Origin: Parascedosporium putredinis | Lineage: Eukaryota > Ascomycota > Sordariomycetes > Microascales > Microascaceae | Direction: 5' to 3' | DNA length: 64,000 nucleotides | NCBI GenBank assembly: GCA_949357655.1 | Contig: CASHTG010000002.1 | Location: forward strand, 744,001 to 808,000 | In this document: piece after piece, positions 25,501-38,279 of the stretch | Position numbering within the stretch: the first letter of the stretch is position 1 | Layout: each line of letters starts with the position of its first letter | Program-made: the position numbers and the translations under genes | Notes under the pieces: model-generated | The model's input: the letters and a program-made list of their open reading frames with translations, nothing else | Told to the model about the DNA's origin: nothing | Database searches by the model: none

Positions 25501-28500
25501 GGTGAGAGGGAAACGGCGACAAACGCTCATTAAGAGAACTGCCTAGGTTCCATATTTTCTCAGAGTTTTGATGAGGCCTGATCCTGGAAAGAAAAGGGAG
25601 AGAAAAAAATAAGAAGGCGAGAGCAAACTTGAAGCTCAACCACAAAACATCTCCCGTCGGTTCCTTGCTGCGGTGATGAGGGCCCATCTCCGTCAGGGAT
25701 ATGGCTTGATTTGGCTCGGTCTGTCCGTGGGTTTCTGGGGTTGAAAGGGGCGTGCGGGAAAGGCTGGTCAAGGATTGCCCTCTTGCTCCAGGCTGCCCCA
25801 TTCATTCCAATTCCAAGCCATTGACTCATAGTCCAGTAATGGAAGCTTGATGGAAGGCGGCACAGGCATCCGAGCACAAGGGTGCATATTGTACTTGTAT
25901 ATTAGTGCCCCCGAAGAATAAGCCTTTACTGAACCGTGAACAGACAAGTATGAGCAGACTTCTCATTCCTCACGGCTCGCACGGAGTGACATCCTAAACA
26001 CGGATATTGACATTCAACAAGTCAGAAGGGAGAAGGAGAGAGCTACGAGACGAGGGCAGTGGAGAGGCGTTTGGGGGCCAGATCGTTGTCGAAGGATGCC
26101 TCGTGGCTCCCGGGAACTCTTCCGCCCTTGCAGCTCTGGTGAAGGAACTCCCATGCCGCTGATCATTTGAGGGAAGGAAGGGTAAGATGGAAGGAAAAAC
26201 TTTTCTTCTTGTCCCTGTTTCTGTACCGCCTCGTCCTTTGGTTGCTGATCGTACCTTCGGTTGGGCCACTAGCCCACAGATTTTCGCACCCTGCAAGGAG
26301 ACCAGACCTCGCTGAACCCTCTCGTGCAGAATGCCGCCTGTGAGAAAGGAGGTGCACTGGGCTCAGGAATGAGAAGAAAGGCTGGCGAGGCCGTACACTA
26401 GTGTGGGACATGCCCCGTTCAGCCTGGTTTGCACAACAACAAACCCCGTATGAGATGAGTGCAAGGTTGGCCGAACAAGTTTTCATCCCAACCTCCAAAA
26501 GGGGGAAGCTAGGCTGATACGGACCACCGCTTGGCAGAAATCGCCCGCAAGGAGGGGCCGGAAAATCAATCCGCACATCTGCGACACCTGGACGGCCAAG
26601 TCTCATCATCACTGAGGACGGACAAACCTACCGAGTTTGTATTATTCCGACTGATCCCCAGAATACATGGTGGGAAGTGAAGAGAAAAGGTGGGACGAAA
26701 AAGAAAACAGACGGCCGACGGGAAAAGAAGAATTGCCGGGAGGTAGGTGGAGTGTCAAATTTACCGACGTCCAGAGGGGGTGTGTGCATTGCGGGCTGTC
26801 TTCCCTTTCCCTTGCGTTGCATGTGGTGTTGGCGAAGCTCTCTCAACCCGCTAGAACCAGGAGCGGATAGGTTTGGGGCAAGGCATGCTGCATCATCGTT
26901 GGCCTCGTCGCCAGGGAGCAGAACAGGACAGAGAAGGAACAGGCAAGCAAACAAGCCGACCAGAGGACGGCTGGCCCATTTGTCCTGTGGATATGGGAAA
27001 CACCGCCGTCATGCGCCGCCAGCTAGCTCAGAACGAACACTCATGTGCCTTGATCCCCATAATTAGAGATGAGACCGCATCCGATGGGGCGAGATGGTCG
27101 TGCCGTCATCGCCCATGGACCACGGCTACAGTCATATTAATGAGAAAGAAAGGAAAAATTCTGGACCTCCAGTCGCAAGCGAGAGGATGACGAAAATGAA
27201 TGAGCCCAGATATGGGAAGACGGTGGGCAAGGCAGGGTGCTTAAGCGACCGGTGAGCAAATGAATGCAGATGAATAGAGTACCTTGGTTCGGTGAGTTAC
27301 GAGTCCCAAGGAATCCAGTCTAGGCCTCTTGTCTCTCTCGTCTCTTGCGTCTTCCAATGTTCCTTGGCCTAGGCTGACGGCGCGAAGGAACCAGACTTTT
27401 GGAGCTGACTGTTGGCGCGCCGAGAAGGAAGCGACGGCAAACATGGCGATACTTGACCCAAAGCGGCAGGCCAACGGGCCAATGATTGCCAAAACGGGAG
27501 GTTGAATACCACGTCCATCTGCACCCCGTCCCTGAGAATGATCGGCTTTGGTTTGCCCCAATGTCTGCTTCTGGAATTCCCGCGTTTCTCCTTGCAGATT
27601 ACTCGTTTTGTTGATTTCTCCAGAGATCCATGTGACGCAGTTGGATGTACCAAGGCTGCGATTGCTGGTGAATGGATGGAGCTCAGAACAGGGAGAGGAA
27701 AGAAAGAAAATGACGAAAAAAAGAGAGAAAAAAAGACAAAGGCCTGGCAGGACGAAAATGAGCGAGGCAAAAACCTCAGGCGGTCTGATCAATGACTATG
27801 GCGGCAAGGACCGCGAGTACTCCTTGGTGCAACACTTTAAGTAGCCCTCCAACAATTACCCCTTTGTTCCCGTCTTCCCCCATACCCCGAGTCCCGAGTA
27901 GGTTAATACCTCAAGATCCGGCTTTTGCTCATTTGGCCTTTGGACGTCGGCTCCTTGCCTCTTTCTTCCCGTCGAACCGCTAGCCTCTCTCAAATGTGTG
28001 GAGAAACCCGCGATCGTAAACCGCCCCCGACTTCATCGTCGGTCAGGCGACGCAGGGCAGCGATACTACCTGCCGGTGAAGCAAGGTACCTTGCTTATTA
28101 TAAACCTCCTCGCTAAATTGAAGGCCTCGGTTTTGGGGGCTGGGGGCCGGGAGGGAAAGATGGGGACGGGGACGGGAAATACCTGGTACTATTGCCTCCT
28201 TGCAACGAGTTTTCCGTGCACCATCCAACATATCGGGCGAGCGGGTGCGAGGAGCGAGCTCCCAAATCACCCGCAGCCGCTCCCCAGAGCCCGTCCACGA
28301 CTGTGGAAGTAAAACGCAAAATTGCCTCGGTGAGTGGAGAGTACTCACTGCGGTACCCGTATACTGTCGATACGGCTTAGACCTTCTTGTCTGTTGAGAA
28401 TAATAGGGCTTCGGGCGCAACAAAGGTGTGTGGCTGAGGGTGAAGGTGAAGGGGCTGAGGACGGAGTCGTTTCCATGAAAGTGAGCTTTTCCGTAAATTT

Positions 28501-28798
28501 TTCCTGTAGAGGTAAGCAACCTGTTTCTCCCATGCTCGTCTTGTCTCCTCTATCAGCGGGGCGATGATGAAGTGTACACCGAGGTAAATACATGTTGTGT
28601 CTTTTGAAGCGCGTTCTTTGCGACTTTTCCCGTGGATTTCGGGTGCGAAATCGCCCGGGGCGGCCACCGAAAGGTGTCACGAGAGCCGTGAGCCGAACAT
28701 GCAGCCGGGAACTGCGCGCGCAAACTCAACATCCGTGATCGAAGGCGGAGTCTCCACAAAGGTGGTAGAGATACACAAAAGTGGGCTGTGGAGAGGGG

Positions 28799-28839
28799 TG
28801 TTTTTTTTTTCTTTTTTCTTTTTTTCTTTCCCTTTTGTC
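28799..28839. repeat. Polypyrimidine tract
   Basis: About 40 nt of T with scattered C. Some 40 nt further on is TTTAACGTGCAG, which resembles an intron branch/acceptor, but I could not join it to a coding exon. Confidence 0.65.
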
Positions 28840-31108
28840 TCGACCTCTTTTTCTTATCTCTTCAATTTAACGTGCAGGTGGTGTTGCGTGGCTCAGAAGT
28901 GCAGGACGCCAGCCTCGGCAACTCTCCTGCGCTGCAGCCCAAGGCAGAGTAAGTTGGCTGCTTGCCGTATTAGCGAGAACGTGCAACGTGCATGCTGCGG
29001 ATAGTGATAGACACGTGCTACTACAGATTATATATAAGGGTGAAGAGCGGGCTTGTGATTTGGTAGGACTGAAGCCAGCCAGCGAGAATATCATGCATGG
29101 CAGTACACGGCTCTCTGGTTGAGTTGTATCGGGCTACGGTTGGGATGTGAGGCTTTTACTAAAAGACGATCTATTCGAGAGCAGTATTTTAGGCGTCGAG
29201 TTCGTGGTCCTCATCAGGCATCGTAGAGGATAACACTTGTCTTGGGCCGAGTACCCTCCAACTCCGTGATCCTAATCTATCACGGTTGGGCTAGTTGGCA
29301 TGAAGACCAGGACCGTTTCCCGAGTGAAGTAGAGCCAGCCAGCCCACGCCTTCAGCCTAGTCATTCTGTCATTGGTGTTAGCAGATTGAGTCTGTCTGCG
29401 ATGTGACTTCAAGTATCCACTACGCCGTAGGTCGATCCATCCATCAAGCCAGTTTGACCCAGCTTCGGCATATAGCATACGCTGATTAGTATGTTCAGAG
29501 TGGCTTCATTCTGCTTATAGAGTGTTTCTTACTCGTGTCCCAGTTGCGTAGAGCCTTTTCGGGAACCCTTTCCGTTATAATAGTGACGTGGACTTCTGGG
29601 GATATCGAGCCTTGAGCTGGTTTGAGAGCTACCAAGGCGCTTCGAGCCCATTGCAACATCACGAGGAGTAGACCGAAAGCCTGGACGAAAGGCTGGCATG
29701 AAGAAATGTCATTTGCAACCTTCAGAGCGTTGCCAGCCTCGTGACGTACACGCTTCAAGAATGAGGTTTGAGCCAGTTCCTAGCTATGGGTCCCATGATA
29801 TCCACTCTGCCTCACGATGTGCAGGACGGATCTACAGGTAGGTATACACTGATGAAAACGGAACTGGTTGTTATACTATCCACGATACCAAAAGTTCTCT
29901 CTACTCCCATGCAGACCGGTACATTGGTTGGTAAAGCAGCGATGATCAAGCGCGATAAGAAAGCCTCTCCCTTAGATATTAAATCTAGTAGTGATGTGTT
30001 GAGGCGCTATGATTCTTAGATGCTCACTATCTCGCACCTCTATCTATCTTTCATGGGGCCTTATATATTCTTCTTCCTGTTTGCTAGCATTCATCTTCAA
30101 TGTCGATACGCCAGGGAGAAACTTGCGTGTTAGTAGGGGCGGAACAGCCCAGGGCGCAGGTGGTCTTGGAGGCTAGGACGGGCTGGCCGGTGGGCTTTTC
30201 TGAGTGCGCGGCGTCCAAGTCCTCATGATTTCAGAACCATCTCATGCCTTGAGCTTTCCGCTTCTCGTACGTTGGACGAAATGTGTAGACTTTCTCGGCT
30301 GAGAATCGAACTGATCGGTGCAAGCACGTCTTCCTAGCGCCCATGAGGCTGCTCGAGTTCTCTTTTTGGCAAGTTTTGAAACGAGGCCCCGTGATCTTTC
30401 TTGTCCACGGCCGCCATCCTGGGACTGCTTCTACTCAAGTCGCATATGACCGAAATTGGTAGTCGTCGGCGGGTGATACATAGCAAACTGTCTTGGCTAG
30501 CAATATCTTTTGTGACCCAACGAGCCGACGCGGAGGAGATTTAGGGATTATAGAGCTTTCTAAAGTAGACAAAAGAAACCCCAATAGTTTGCCTCTCGTA
30601 TAGACTTTCGATACAGCAGAGTAGTGACTGGTAAGTAGGACGGGGAATATCTTAGGCATCTGTCTATCACTGACATCGCGTTCAAGATGGACGGACTAAC
30701 ACGAAAATCGAGGAATGCGTCACAGTGTATTTATCTTGCAAATGGCACTGCCCTCTTCTCGATGGGCTTGGGTGAATTGGGTGCGTCATCAGGGCTCCAC
30801 CCCTGACTAATAATCAAGCTCGCGGTTTTGCTTGCGCGGGGTGCTCTGTTGGCAGCCTCACGCACCTGCCACAAGCCAACCCCGCCACGAACGTCTGGAC
30901 GACTGACCTCGAAGCTCTCCAACCTCAGAAGCCCCAGCTCCCTCGAACCCAAGAATCTACACCGAGACCGCTCCTTGGGCCGGCCGTATAATTACGACGA
31001 TACCTGCAAAAGAGGCTGCGCCTATTCCCTGCTCTATTCCAGCCTAGAATCCCCCTCTTTCCCACCCTTAATCCTACCGCCTGATCCGTCTCCTCCCCTA
31101 CTTTCGCC
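28840..31108. other. Gene-poor stretch, part 6, and ARPC5 upstream region
   Basis: No supported gene. From about 29000 to 30700 the sequence looks less GC-rich by eye than its surroundings and holds only short frames. The last ~300 bp are C/T-rich and likely form the ARPC5 promoter and leader. Confidence 0.45.
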
Positions 31109-31878
31109 ATGTCCATCATCCAACAGCACTCTGACTCGACCCTTGGCGATGCCTGGCGCACAATAAACATCGACGCCCTCGAGGAAGACTCGCCATTCAA
31201 CTTTGATACGTCGACGCTATACCCCCGCAGCCCGAGATCTCCGAGGATGAGGTACGCGGGTTGGCTGGCCAGGTCAGGCAGTTGCTGAGGGGTGGAGATG
31301 CCGAGGGCGCGTTGAGGGGCTGTCTAGAATTCCCAGTGTACAATGCGACTGATGTTGCCAAGGTTAGACTTCGAGCGCTCCATTACGGAAGAAAAAGGCA
31401 TGCAAGGTGCTGACGAGTGACCTTTCACTTCTTCTTTTTTACTCGTTTAGGATTCGCACCTGCAGACCATTACGGAAGTTCTTCAATCGATCAAGGCGAG
31501 CGACATGACCCCGCTTCTCACTAGGATCTACCAGTCTCAGGGAGGAAATGAGCTTTTGGATGTCCTCATGAAGTACTTGTACGACCTGCCCGTTCCGTTT
31601 CCCGATGCCCATCGCATGGTCCCGAGCTAATCGTGTTATCTAATTGTCGCAGATACAAGGGCATGTCTGCCGGATCCGGCGGACCTGGACCGAAGAGCCC
31701 GACGCGCGTCGGTTCTCAGGCCACTGGCGGGTTTAGCCAGGTTGGTAATCGACCCGGGTCCGTGAACGAGTCGGTCACGGCGGCGATGAGCGTGCTGCTC
31801 AGCTGGCACGAGAAGGTTGTTGAGGTGGCTGGGCTGGGCTCCATTGTTAGGTGCATGACCGATTTCAGGAGGGTTTAA
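31109..31878 (+). CDS. ARC15: Arp2/3 complex subunit 5 (ARPC5, p16/Arc15)
   Basis: Smallest subunit of the Arp2/3 complex, which nucleates branched actin filaments at cortical and endocytic patches. Three exons: 31109-31362, 31451-31578 and 31653-31878, with introns 31363-31450 (GTTAGA...GTTTAG) and 31579-31652 (GTACGA...TCGCAG). Family signatures in order are AWRTINIDALEEDSPFNFDT, QVRQLLRGGDAEGALRG, LQSIKASDMTPLLTRIYQSQ, LDVLMKYLYKGM across intron 2, and the C-terminal SVLLSWHEKVVEVAGLGSIV. The frame breaks once: one C is missing in the C5 run at 31222-31226. Corrected, it is 609 nt, 202 aa. It is convergent with the methyltransferase gene. Confidence 0.93.
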
Positions 31879-32228
31879 ACGAGGTTTATAGAGCGCTGGA
31901 GGGGTGTGCATGGGTGGGGCCGTTTCTTGAGCATACACCGGGCGGGGAAAAGTAGGTTGGCCGAGATCAGGCCTCTAGGCGTTATATCTCTTTTCCTTGA
32001 TCTTTTTGTTAATTGACGCAGTGATGTAATCTTGGATGTTTGTTTTTCTTTCTTACTGTTTTTGGTGTCCACAGTGTCCCCGATGCCAATTGCACTAGTA
32101 TCCCTTACACTACACTTGAGTATCCCTTGTTACGTGATGATATTACAGCCCAGAACCCCGCGATACTTTAAAAGCCGATTCGTGTTATACATGAATGCAT
32201 GCCGCCGCCATGCCTCGCCATTGTCATC
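31879..32228. other. Convergent 3' intergenic region
   Basis: 350 bp between the stop codons of ARPC5 and the methyltransferase gene. It contains T-rich segments consistent with 3' ends. I see nothing else. Confidence 0.6.
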
Positions 32229-33380
32229 TCACTTTTGTTCCAAGATGTCCTTGAGGCTCACTTGGCCGCTCCCTCTCGGCAAAGGTTTCGCCTGGTTTTC
32301 ACTCTCGCGCCATCCAATCATGTAGATTATCCTAAACGTGGCGGGAAGACTGCCGTCCTCGTTGCCGTGAAGGGCACGGTAGATGGCCTCGCCCGCCATA
32401 AGAGTGTCTCTGCCGATGGGGCCCATCTCCCGCCCAATGATGGCGTTGCTCTCGCCCATGGCTTGCAGATCATGCATCAGGGCAAACATGTTGGGATAAT
32501 CGACGATAATGTCATCCACGTCCACGGTGAGCATCTTGAAGCCGGCTCGTTGTAACAGGCCACCCACGTCTTTGACGTCGGCGAGCGGCGACACGTGCGG
32601 GGAAATACCGCCCTTCCTCTCTTGCTCCGCTAGCTGCAGCGATGTGCGGAGCTCGAACAGGGTGTCGCCGCCGAGCATGGCGCCCACGAAGGCGCAGTCC
32701 TTTTTCAGAATGCTGTTGACCTGGGAGAGCACCCCAGGCAGGTCGTTGATCCAGTGCATGCTCAGGGAACTGAGGACGAGATCAAAGGTCTCGGGGTCGT
32801 AGGGGAGGCTCTCTTCGTCGTCGAGGACATGCCGCGTGATGTTGAGCGCCTTGTTGAAGGGTAGGTCGGCATCGCGGTAGAGCAGCTTCTCGGAGGACTC
32901 GGCGGCGACTAGTTCCGTGATGCGGTTCGCGATGGGCTCTGATTTTGGTGCTTCGGGGTCCGGATTGAGGTCGTCTTGGGTTAGGGCTCGGGCGATGTTG
33001 CAGGAGTTGGCGCCGAGATCGAGGACTTTGGGGAAGTGTCGCTTGACATCCTGTGTGTCGCAATGTAAGCCTTCTGTTTCTCCTTTTGTTTAAAGTGTGA
33101 CGGACGGACCCGGGGGTAGCATGGATCAGAAAAGTATGGGTGACCGTACCAGTAGCCGTTCGCATAACCTGCGGGCGACTTCGTCTTTGAGATAGTCTGC
33201 TGTCCGGCTGGCCTCAACATCGGAGGCAGCGCGCTCCTTTTGCATCCATTTCGTGCGGCGATTGAAGACTTGGAACCGAGGGGCGCCGGGGGCTTGCGTC
33301 GCGTATGCGCGGGCGCAGATCAAGCCATCGAGGCGTAACCTTGTCGTCGCCGGCCGTAGGAGCCGCAAGTTTTGGCTCAT
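32229..33380 (-). CDS. NDUFAF5: NDUFAF5-like mitochondrial SAM-dependent methyltransferase (complex I assembly)
   Basis: Class I SAM-dependent methyltransferase fold of the NDUFAF5 family. In animals this family hydroxylates an arginine of NDUFS7 during early complex I assembly. Two exons on the reverse strand, 33150-33380 and 32229-33050, are separated by intron 33051-33149 (GTACGG...CACAG). The product is 350 aa and frame-intact. Residues 1-30 are Arg/Ala-rich (MSQNLRLLRPATTRLRLDG), as in a mitochondrial presequence. FQVFNRRTKWMQKERAA is the typical family start. SAM motif I is VLDLGANS (86-93). The post-motif SSLSMHWINDLP (171-182) is characteristic. The tail has a WRESENQAKPLPRGSGQVSL segment. 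The gene diverges from AP-2 alpha. Confidence 0.92.
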
Positions 33381-34702
33381 CGTGAGCAGTCTGGAGAGTC
33401 TGACGCGCGTGTTTCGTACCGCCGCCTTAGCGTAAGGGTAGGTTGCTCGTCATAAAAATGTTGGCCTTTCGACTGGTGCTTGGATAACGTGGGGTGTTGG
33501 CTAGGAGAAGGGAAGGGGGTTTTGAGAAATAGTGGATGGACAAATCACTTGGATTATATTGGAGATCTCGGCCTTCGTGGTATCAAGCCCACCTGCTTCT
33601 TCCTTTTCCGGGGTGGATGGGATGGAAGAATTGCTCGAGCTCTTATCGATAAGGATTGGGATATTATTAGAGGGCCAGACCGAGGAGGGCGATTGGCAAT
33701 ATCAATGGCGCGGACAGTAATCGTTGTACCAGACCGCTGGCCTACGCTATGGGAGGTACTTGTCATCCACTGTTAATTATTATTAAAGTGGATGGGGCAA
33801 CGCAGGTGCGCTACACTAGGAAAGAATCAATTGCTGCGCAAATTCGCACGGTAGGTTGGGGTCCCTCTCCACCTTTTTGATTGTCACGTTTTCGAGAGGG
33901 CCCGACGACGGGAGCGTCCCTTCCACATTGAACTTGCTTCTACTAGGATGCTTTCTCCATGAGCAATCGGGATCTCGGATTGAAGTAGCAGGTGAACCGG
34001 CCAAGCCCATTGTCTCATGTCTGCGAATTGCATCAGCCACGCCTCGGCTGTATTGTGACTTTTGTTCCCCGCCTCGAACTCGAACCCGTCCCGTCCAAAG
34101 CTCGAGAGGCTTTGGGACCCGACATCCCCGCAGGAACGAGCACCGAACCCCTCGAAGACGCTCGCCGCGCCGCGCAACCCGGAGAGAGCGAGGTAGCCGA
34201 AGATCTCACCAGTCCCTCTTTTTGGCTTATTGTCTTTGGCAAGAAATAGAATTTAGGTGGAATTTGGACGGAAGATTGGTGGATTCGCTCGATTGTCCCC
34301 AAAGCCCCCTCGGGTGACGTTGCTATTCTCCCAGCGAACCCCTATTTCGATTTCGAACGGCAGCATCGCGAAGACGCCGATCACCGATCAGCGCCCCTCC
34401 CACCGTCAAAATTTGACAAAGCCACTCTATACCATCGGAAATTCCTCCTCGACCCCGGAAATTCAAACGTACGAGTTTCACGCTGCGAGCCAGTCGACCA
34501 CGTGCTGATCAGTCGGTAGGCCCGCCGCCTTGGACCCGACCTCAAGTATAAGTGGGAGTTCTTCCTAGATAAATACGGCGGGCAGCAGCCGGGACTTCCG
34601 AAAAGAGGAGTAGTGACAGCTAGGCGACCGATTGCAGACTTGGGATTCCCGTTGTCCCTTTGCTGTGTTCATCTGCCCTCACCCTAGTCTACTCCCGTCA
34701 TC
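33381..34702. other. Divergent promoter region, NDUFAF5-like / AP-2 alpha
   Basis: 1.3 kb between two divergent starts. The forward frame 33856-34317 and the reverse frame 33884-34177 overlap each other and have no recognised domain; I treat both as chance. No other element is supported. Confidence 0.5.
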
Positions 34703-37700
34703 ATGTCTTCCACCGCAGGAAGCTTCCTTGGCCGTTCGGCTAACAGCAATTCCAATATGCGAGGCCTGGTACAGTTCATTGCCGATCTGAGGAATGCTAG
34801 GGCGCGTGAGCTGGAGGAGAAGCGCATAAACAAAGAGCTGGCGAATATTCGGTGAGTAATGGCTTTGGTGGGCGAAGAGTGTACGGCCAGGTCAGAGGGC
34901 CCTTTTGAAGTCGACGGCGTGCTAACGATTCCGTCCTGAATAGCCAAAAGTTCAAAGGTATATTCGAATCGGTGGTCGTGAATAGCCTTGGCATTGTCGA
35001 AGCCATGAGGGCGTGGAAGAGGACCTGGCTAACGAGTTTATGGATATAGATGGAAACCTGAGTGGGTATCACAAGAAGAAGTATGTGTGCAAGGTATGTA
35101 TACACCCCTAATGGCCCCTCTTGCACCCCTCTTTCAAATCTGTTGACAAGGGTCTGACGCTTTTTCTAGCTCTTATACATATACATTCTTGGCTGGAACG
35201 TCGACTTTGGCCACCTCGAAGCCGTGAACCTTATTTCTGCTAGCAAGTTTTCGGAAAAGCAGATTGGTTACTTGGCCATGACCCTTTTCCTACACGAGAA
35301 GCACGAACTCCTACATCTAGTCGTGAACAGTATAAGAAAGGATCTTCTTGACACAAACGAGCTGTTCAACTGCCTTGCCCTTCACGCCATCGCCAATGTC
35401 GGAGGTAGGGAAATGGGCGAGGCCATCAGTGCTGAGGTTCACCGCCTCTTGATTTCCCCGTAAGCGCTTCTTCGAATAACCCTCTAGGGGACGTTTCCTG
35501 CTCTTTGAACGAGGAAGACTAATCCTCGCGCCGTAGTGCTTCGAAATCCTTCGTAAAGAAGAAGGCTGCCCTCACACTCCTAAGACTGTACAGGAAGCAC
35601 CAAGATGTCGTCCAGCCGCAGTGGGCGGAACGCATAATATCGCTAATGGACGATCCAGACATTGGCGTTGCCTTGTCCGTCACTTCTCTCGTCATGACTT
35701 TAGCCCAGGATAACCTGGACCATTACAAGGGAGCGTACGCCAAGGCCGCGGGAAGGCTGAAGCGCATCCTGGTCGATGGGGAGTATACGCAAGACTATCT
35801 CTATTACAAGGTGCCCTGCCCCTGGCTGCAAGTGAAGCTCCTCCGCCTTCTTCAATACTTCCCCCATCCGGTATGTGCCATCTCCTTAGTTCCGTCCCCA
35901 TCCCGTTCTCCGCGACCGGAGGGCGGTCAAGATCATGCCTGGGCTGACTAGTACGCTTGCAGAGGATACCCATGTGCGCAACATGATCCGCGATGCCCTT
36001 CAAAAGGTTCTTGATACTGCCATGGAGCCAACCAAGAACGTGCAGCAGAACAATGCGCAAAACGCTGTTTTGTTCGAAGCCATCAACCTCATCATTCATC
36101 TCGACACGGAAGAGACACTCATGATGCAGATTTCTACGCGTCTTGGAAAGTTTATCCAATCTCGCGAGACTAATGTCAGATACCTTGGTCTGGAGGCCAT
36201 GACACATTTGGCGGCCCGCGCTGAAGACCTGGACCCCATCAAGGCCCACCAAGAAATTATCCTTGGCTCTCTAAAGGATCGAGACATTAGCGTGAGGAGA
36301 AAGGGTCTGGACCTCCTGTACAGCATGTGCGACTTTAGCAACGCTCGCGTCATCGTGGGCGAGCTTCTCCAGTACCTGCAGAACGCCGACTTTGCTATCC
36401 GCGAGGAGATGGTGCTCAAGATTGCCATCTTGACGGAGAAGTACGCCACCGATGTGCAGTGGTACGTGGATATCTCGCTCAGGTTGATCGCCATGGCAGG
36501 CGACCACGTGAGCGACGAAGTATGGCAGCGCGTAATCCAGATTGTGACAAACAACGAGGAGCTCCAAGTTTACGCCGCACAGCATTCACTACAGTACGTC
36601 AAGCAGGACCACTGCCACGAGACCCTCGTCAAGATTGGCTGCTACATCCTCGGAGAATTTGGGCACCTCATCGCGGATCAGCCCCGGTGCAGTCCGATTG
36701 AGCAGCTGCTCGCCCTTCAGGGAAGCTGGGTGCCTGCACGTCGGGGACGAGGGTTATGATCTTGTCGTGCTTCGTCAAATTTGTGAACCTCTTTCCCGAG
36801 ATCAAGCCCCAGCTTGTCCACATATTCAAATTTACAGTCATGCGATCGACGCCGAGCTCCAGCAGCGGGCGTGCGAGTACCTGGCGCTTGTCCATATGCC
36901 AACGGATGATTTGCTGAGGACGGTGTGCGATGAGATGCCGCCCTTCCCCAAACGACAATCCGCTCTCCTGTCCCGTCTGCACGAGAAGCACGCGAATACC
37001 AGCGATAAGAGAACCTGGATCGTCGGTGGCAAGTCGGCGAACTCGGATGCGGCAGAGGTGGGCATGGTCAAGAACCCTGGGCTCAAGAGGACGTTTAGCT
37101 CCGGCGTTGCCCTCAATACGAATGGGGGCGTTGCCAATGGTGGTGGCGCACACGGGAATAGTGGCAACGTCAATGGCAATGGCAATGGCCAGGGTAGTGG
37201 CGGCGCGAGCGACCTTGCGGGCTTGGACATGCTCAACATTGGTTCGGCCGAGCCCAAGATGCTTAAGGCGCCCAACTTGGCGAGCGCAGCGCACTTGTCG
37301 CCCGGCTGGGAACCCGGCTATAATAAGTTGCTGGTACGATCAGACGGCGTTCTGTTCGAGGATGGCCAGATCCAGATTGGTGTCCGGTCCGAGTACCGTG
37401 GCGAGATGGCGTGCCTCATTCTTTACTTTAGGAATAGGACACCCACCTATATGGGCTCGTTCACGACAACGCTCGATCTCGACGAGGCGGAAAAGACCAA
37501 GCTGACGTGGGATGTCAAGGGTCTGCCGGACAGCAACATATCTCAGGGTGCGCAGTCGCAGCAGGTCATCATGTTCGAGGCCAAGACCGTGTTCGAGAAG
37601 AGCCCGACCATCCGTATTAGCTACCTGGCGGGCGCGCTGCAGGCGCTCACGCTGAAGCTGCCGGTGGCGATACACAAGTTCATGGACCCGGCGGACCTCA

Positions 37701-38279
37701 CGGCGGAGGACTTCTTCAAGAGGTGGAAGCAGATTGGAGGCGCGCCGCGGGAAGCGCAGCGCATCTTTGGGCTCGCGAGCAGCAAGGACGGGGAGAGGGA
37801 GCTGACGGAAGGCTTCCTGCGGGCGGTGATTGAGGGCTTCCGGTGGAAGGTGCTGGACGGCGTGGACCCCAACGCGAAGAACCTGGTCGGCGCTAGCGTG
37901 CTTCATACCTCACAAGGGGGCAAATTTGGCTGCTTGATGAGGCTGGAGCCGAATTACGGTACAAAGGTAAGCTGATGAACCCCAGCCACGGAGGGTAAAC
38001 TCCCTCGTGCGCGTCTTTTTTTTCTTTAACTTTTCCCCCTTTCCCCTTCATTATATCTTTCTTCTTGAGGGGAATTTCTTCGAAAGCTAACACAGTGGTC
38101 ACAATCAGATGGTGCGCTTGACGATTCGTGCGACGGATGACGCCGTCCCTAGCATCTTGCTCAAGTTGATGGAGGCACGGATCGCGGCGGGCTTCTCGAC
38201 GAAAGCAGAGGCACGGGGACCACAGATGCCTACGCGAAGCGAGATTTCGGACGCATTCAAGAACGTCATGGTAGCGTAG
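34703..38279 (+). CDS. APL3: AP-2 clathrin adaptor complex subunit alpha
   Basis: Large alpha subunit of AP-2, which links cargo and PIP2 to clathrin at the plasma membrane. Seven exons: 34703-34851, 34944-34957 (14 nt), 35050-35093, 35170-35459, 35537-35870, 35963-37966 and 38109-38279. The N-terminal trunk is unmistakable: RGLVQFIADLRNARARELEE, YHKKKYVCKLLYIYILGWNV, FGHLEAVNL, KQIGYLAM, ALHAIANVGGREMGEAI, PCPWLQVKLLRLLQYF, AQNAVLFEAINLIIH, VLKIAILTEKYA, RACEYLAL and EMPPFPKRQSALLSRLHEKH. A Gly/Asn-rich hinge follows (37114-37212), then the appendage (WEPGYNKLLVRSDGVLFEDG to the end). Frame breaks: missing C at 35861-35865, a compensating pair at 36681-36690 (extra C, then missing C), missing G at 36719-36722, missing T at 36830-36832. 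Corrected it is 3009 nt, 1002 aa. An alternative acceptor ending at 35964 would avoid the first correction. Confidence 0.93.

Larger units (their letters stand above)
21481..28798. other. Gene-poor stretch, part 5
   Basis: No supported gene. It starts with a T/C tract at 21493-21551, and purine runs lie at 26690-26730 and 27703-27740. A short tandem ACGCACGT-type repeat is near 22550-22574. The ORFs here lack domains and show no consistent codon bias. Confidence 0.45.

Noticed and set aside
30287..30349. tRNA-like sequence on the reverse strand (begins GCCTCATGGGCGC, contains AGTTCGATTCT)
   Set aside because: It recalls the elongator Met-tRNA start and a T-loop, but no matching 3' acceptor strand follows and the spacing is wrong.
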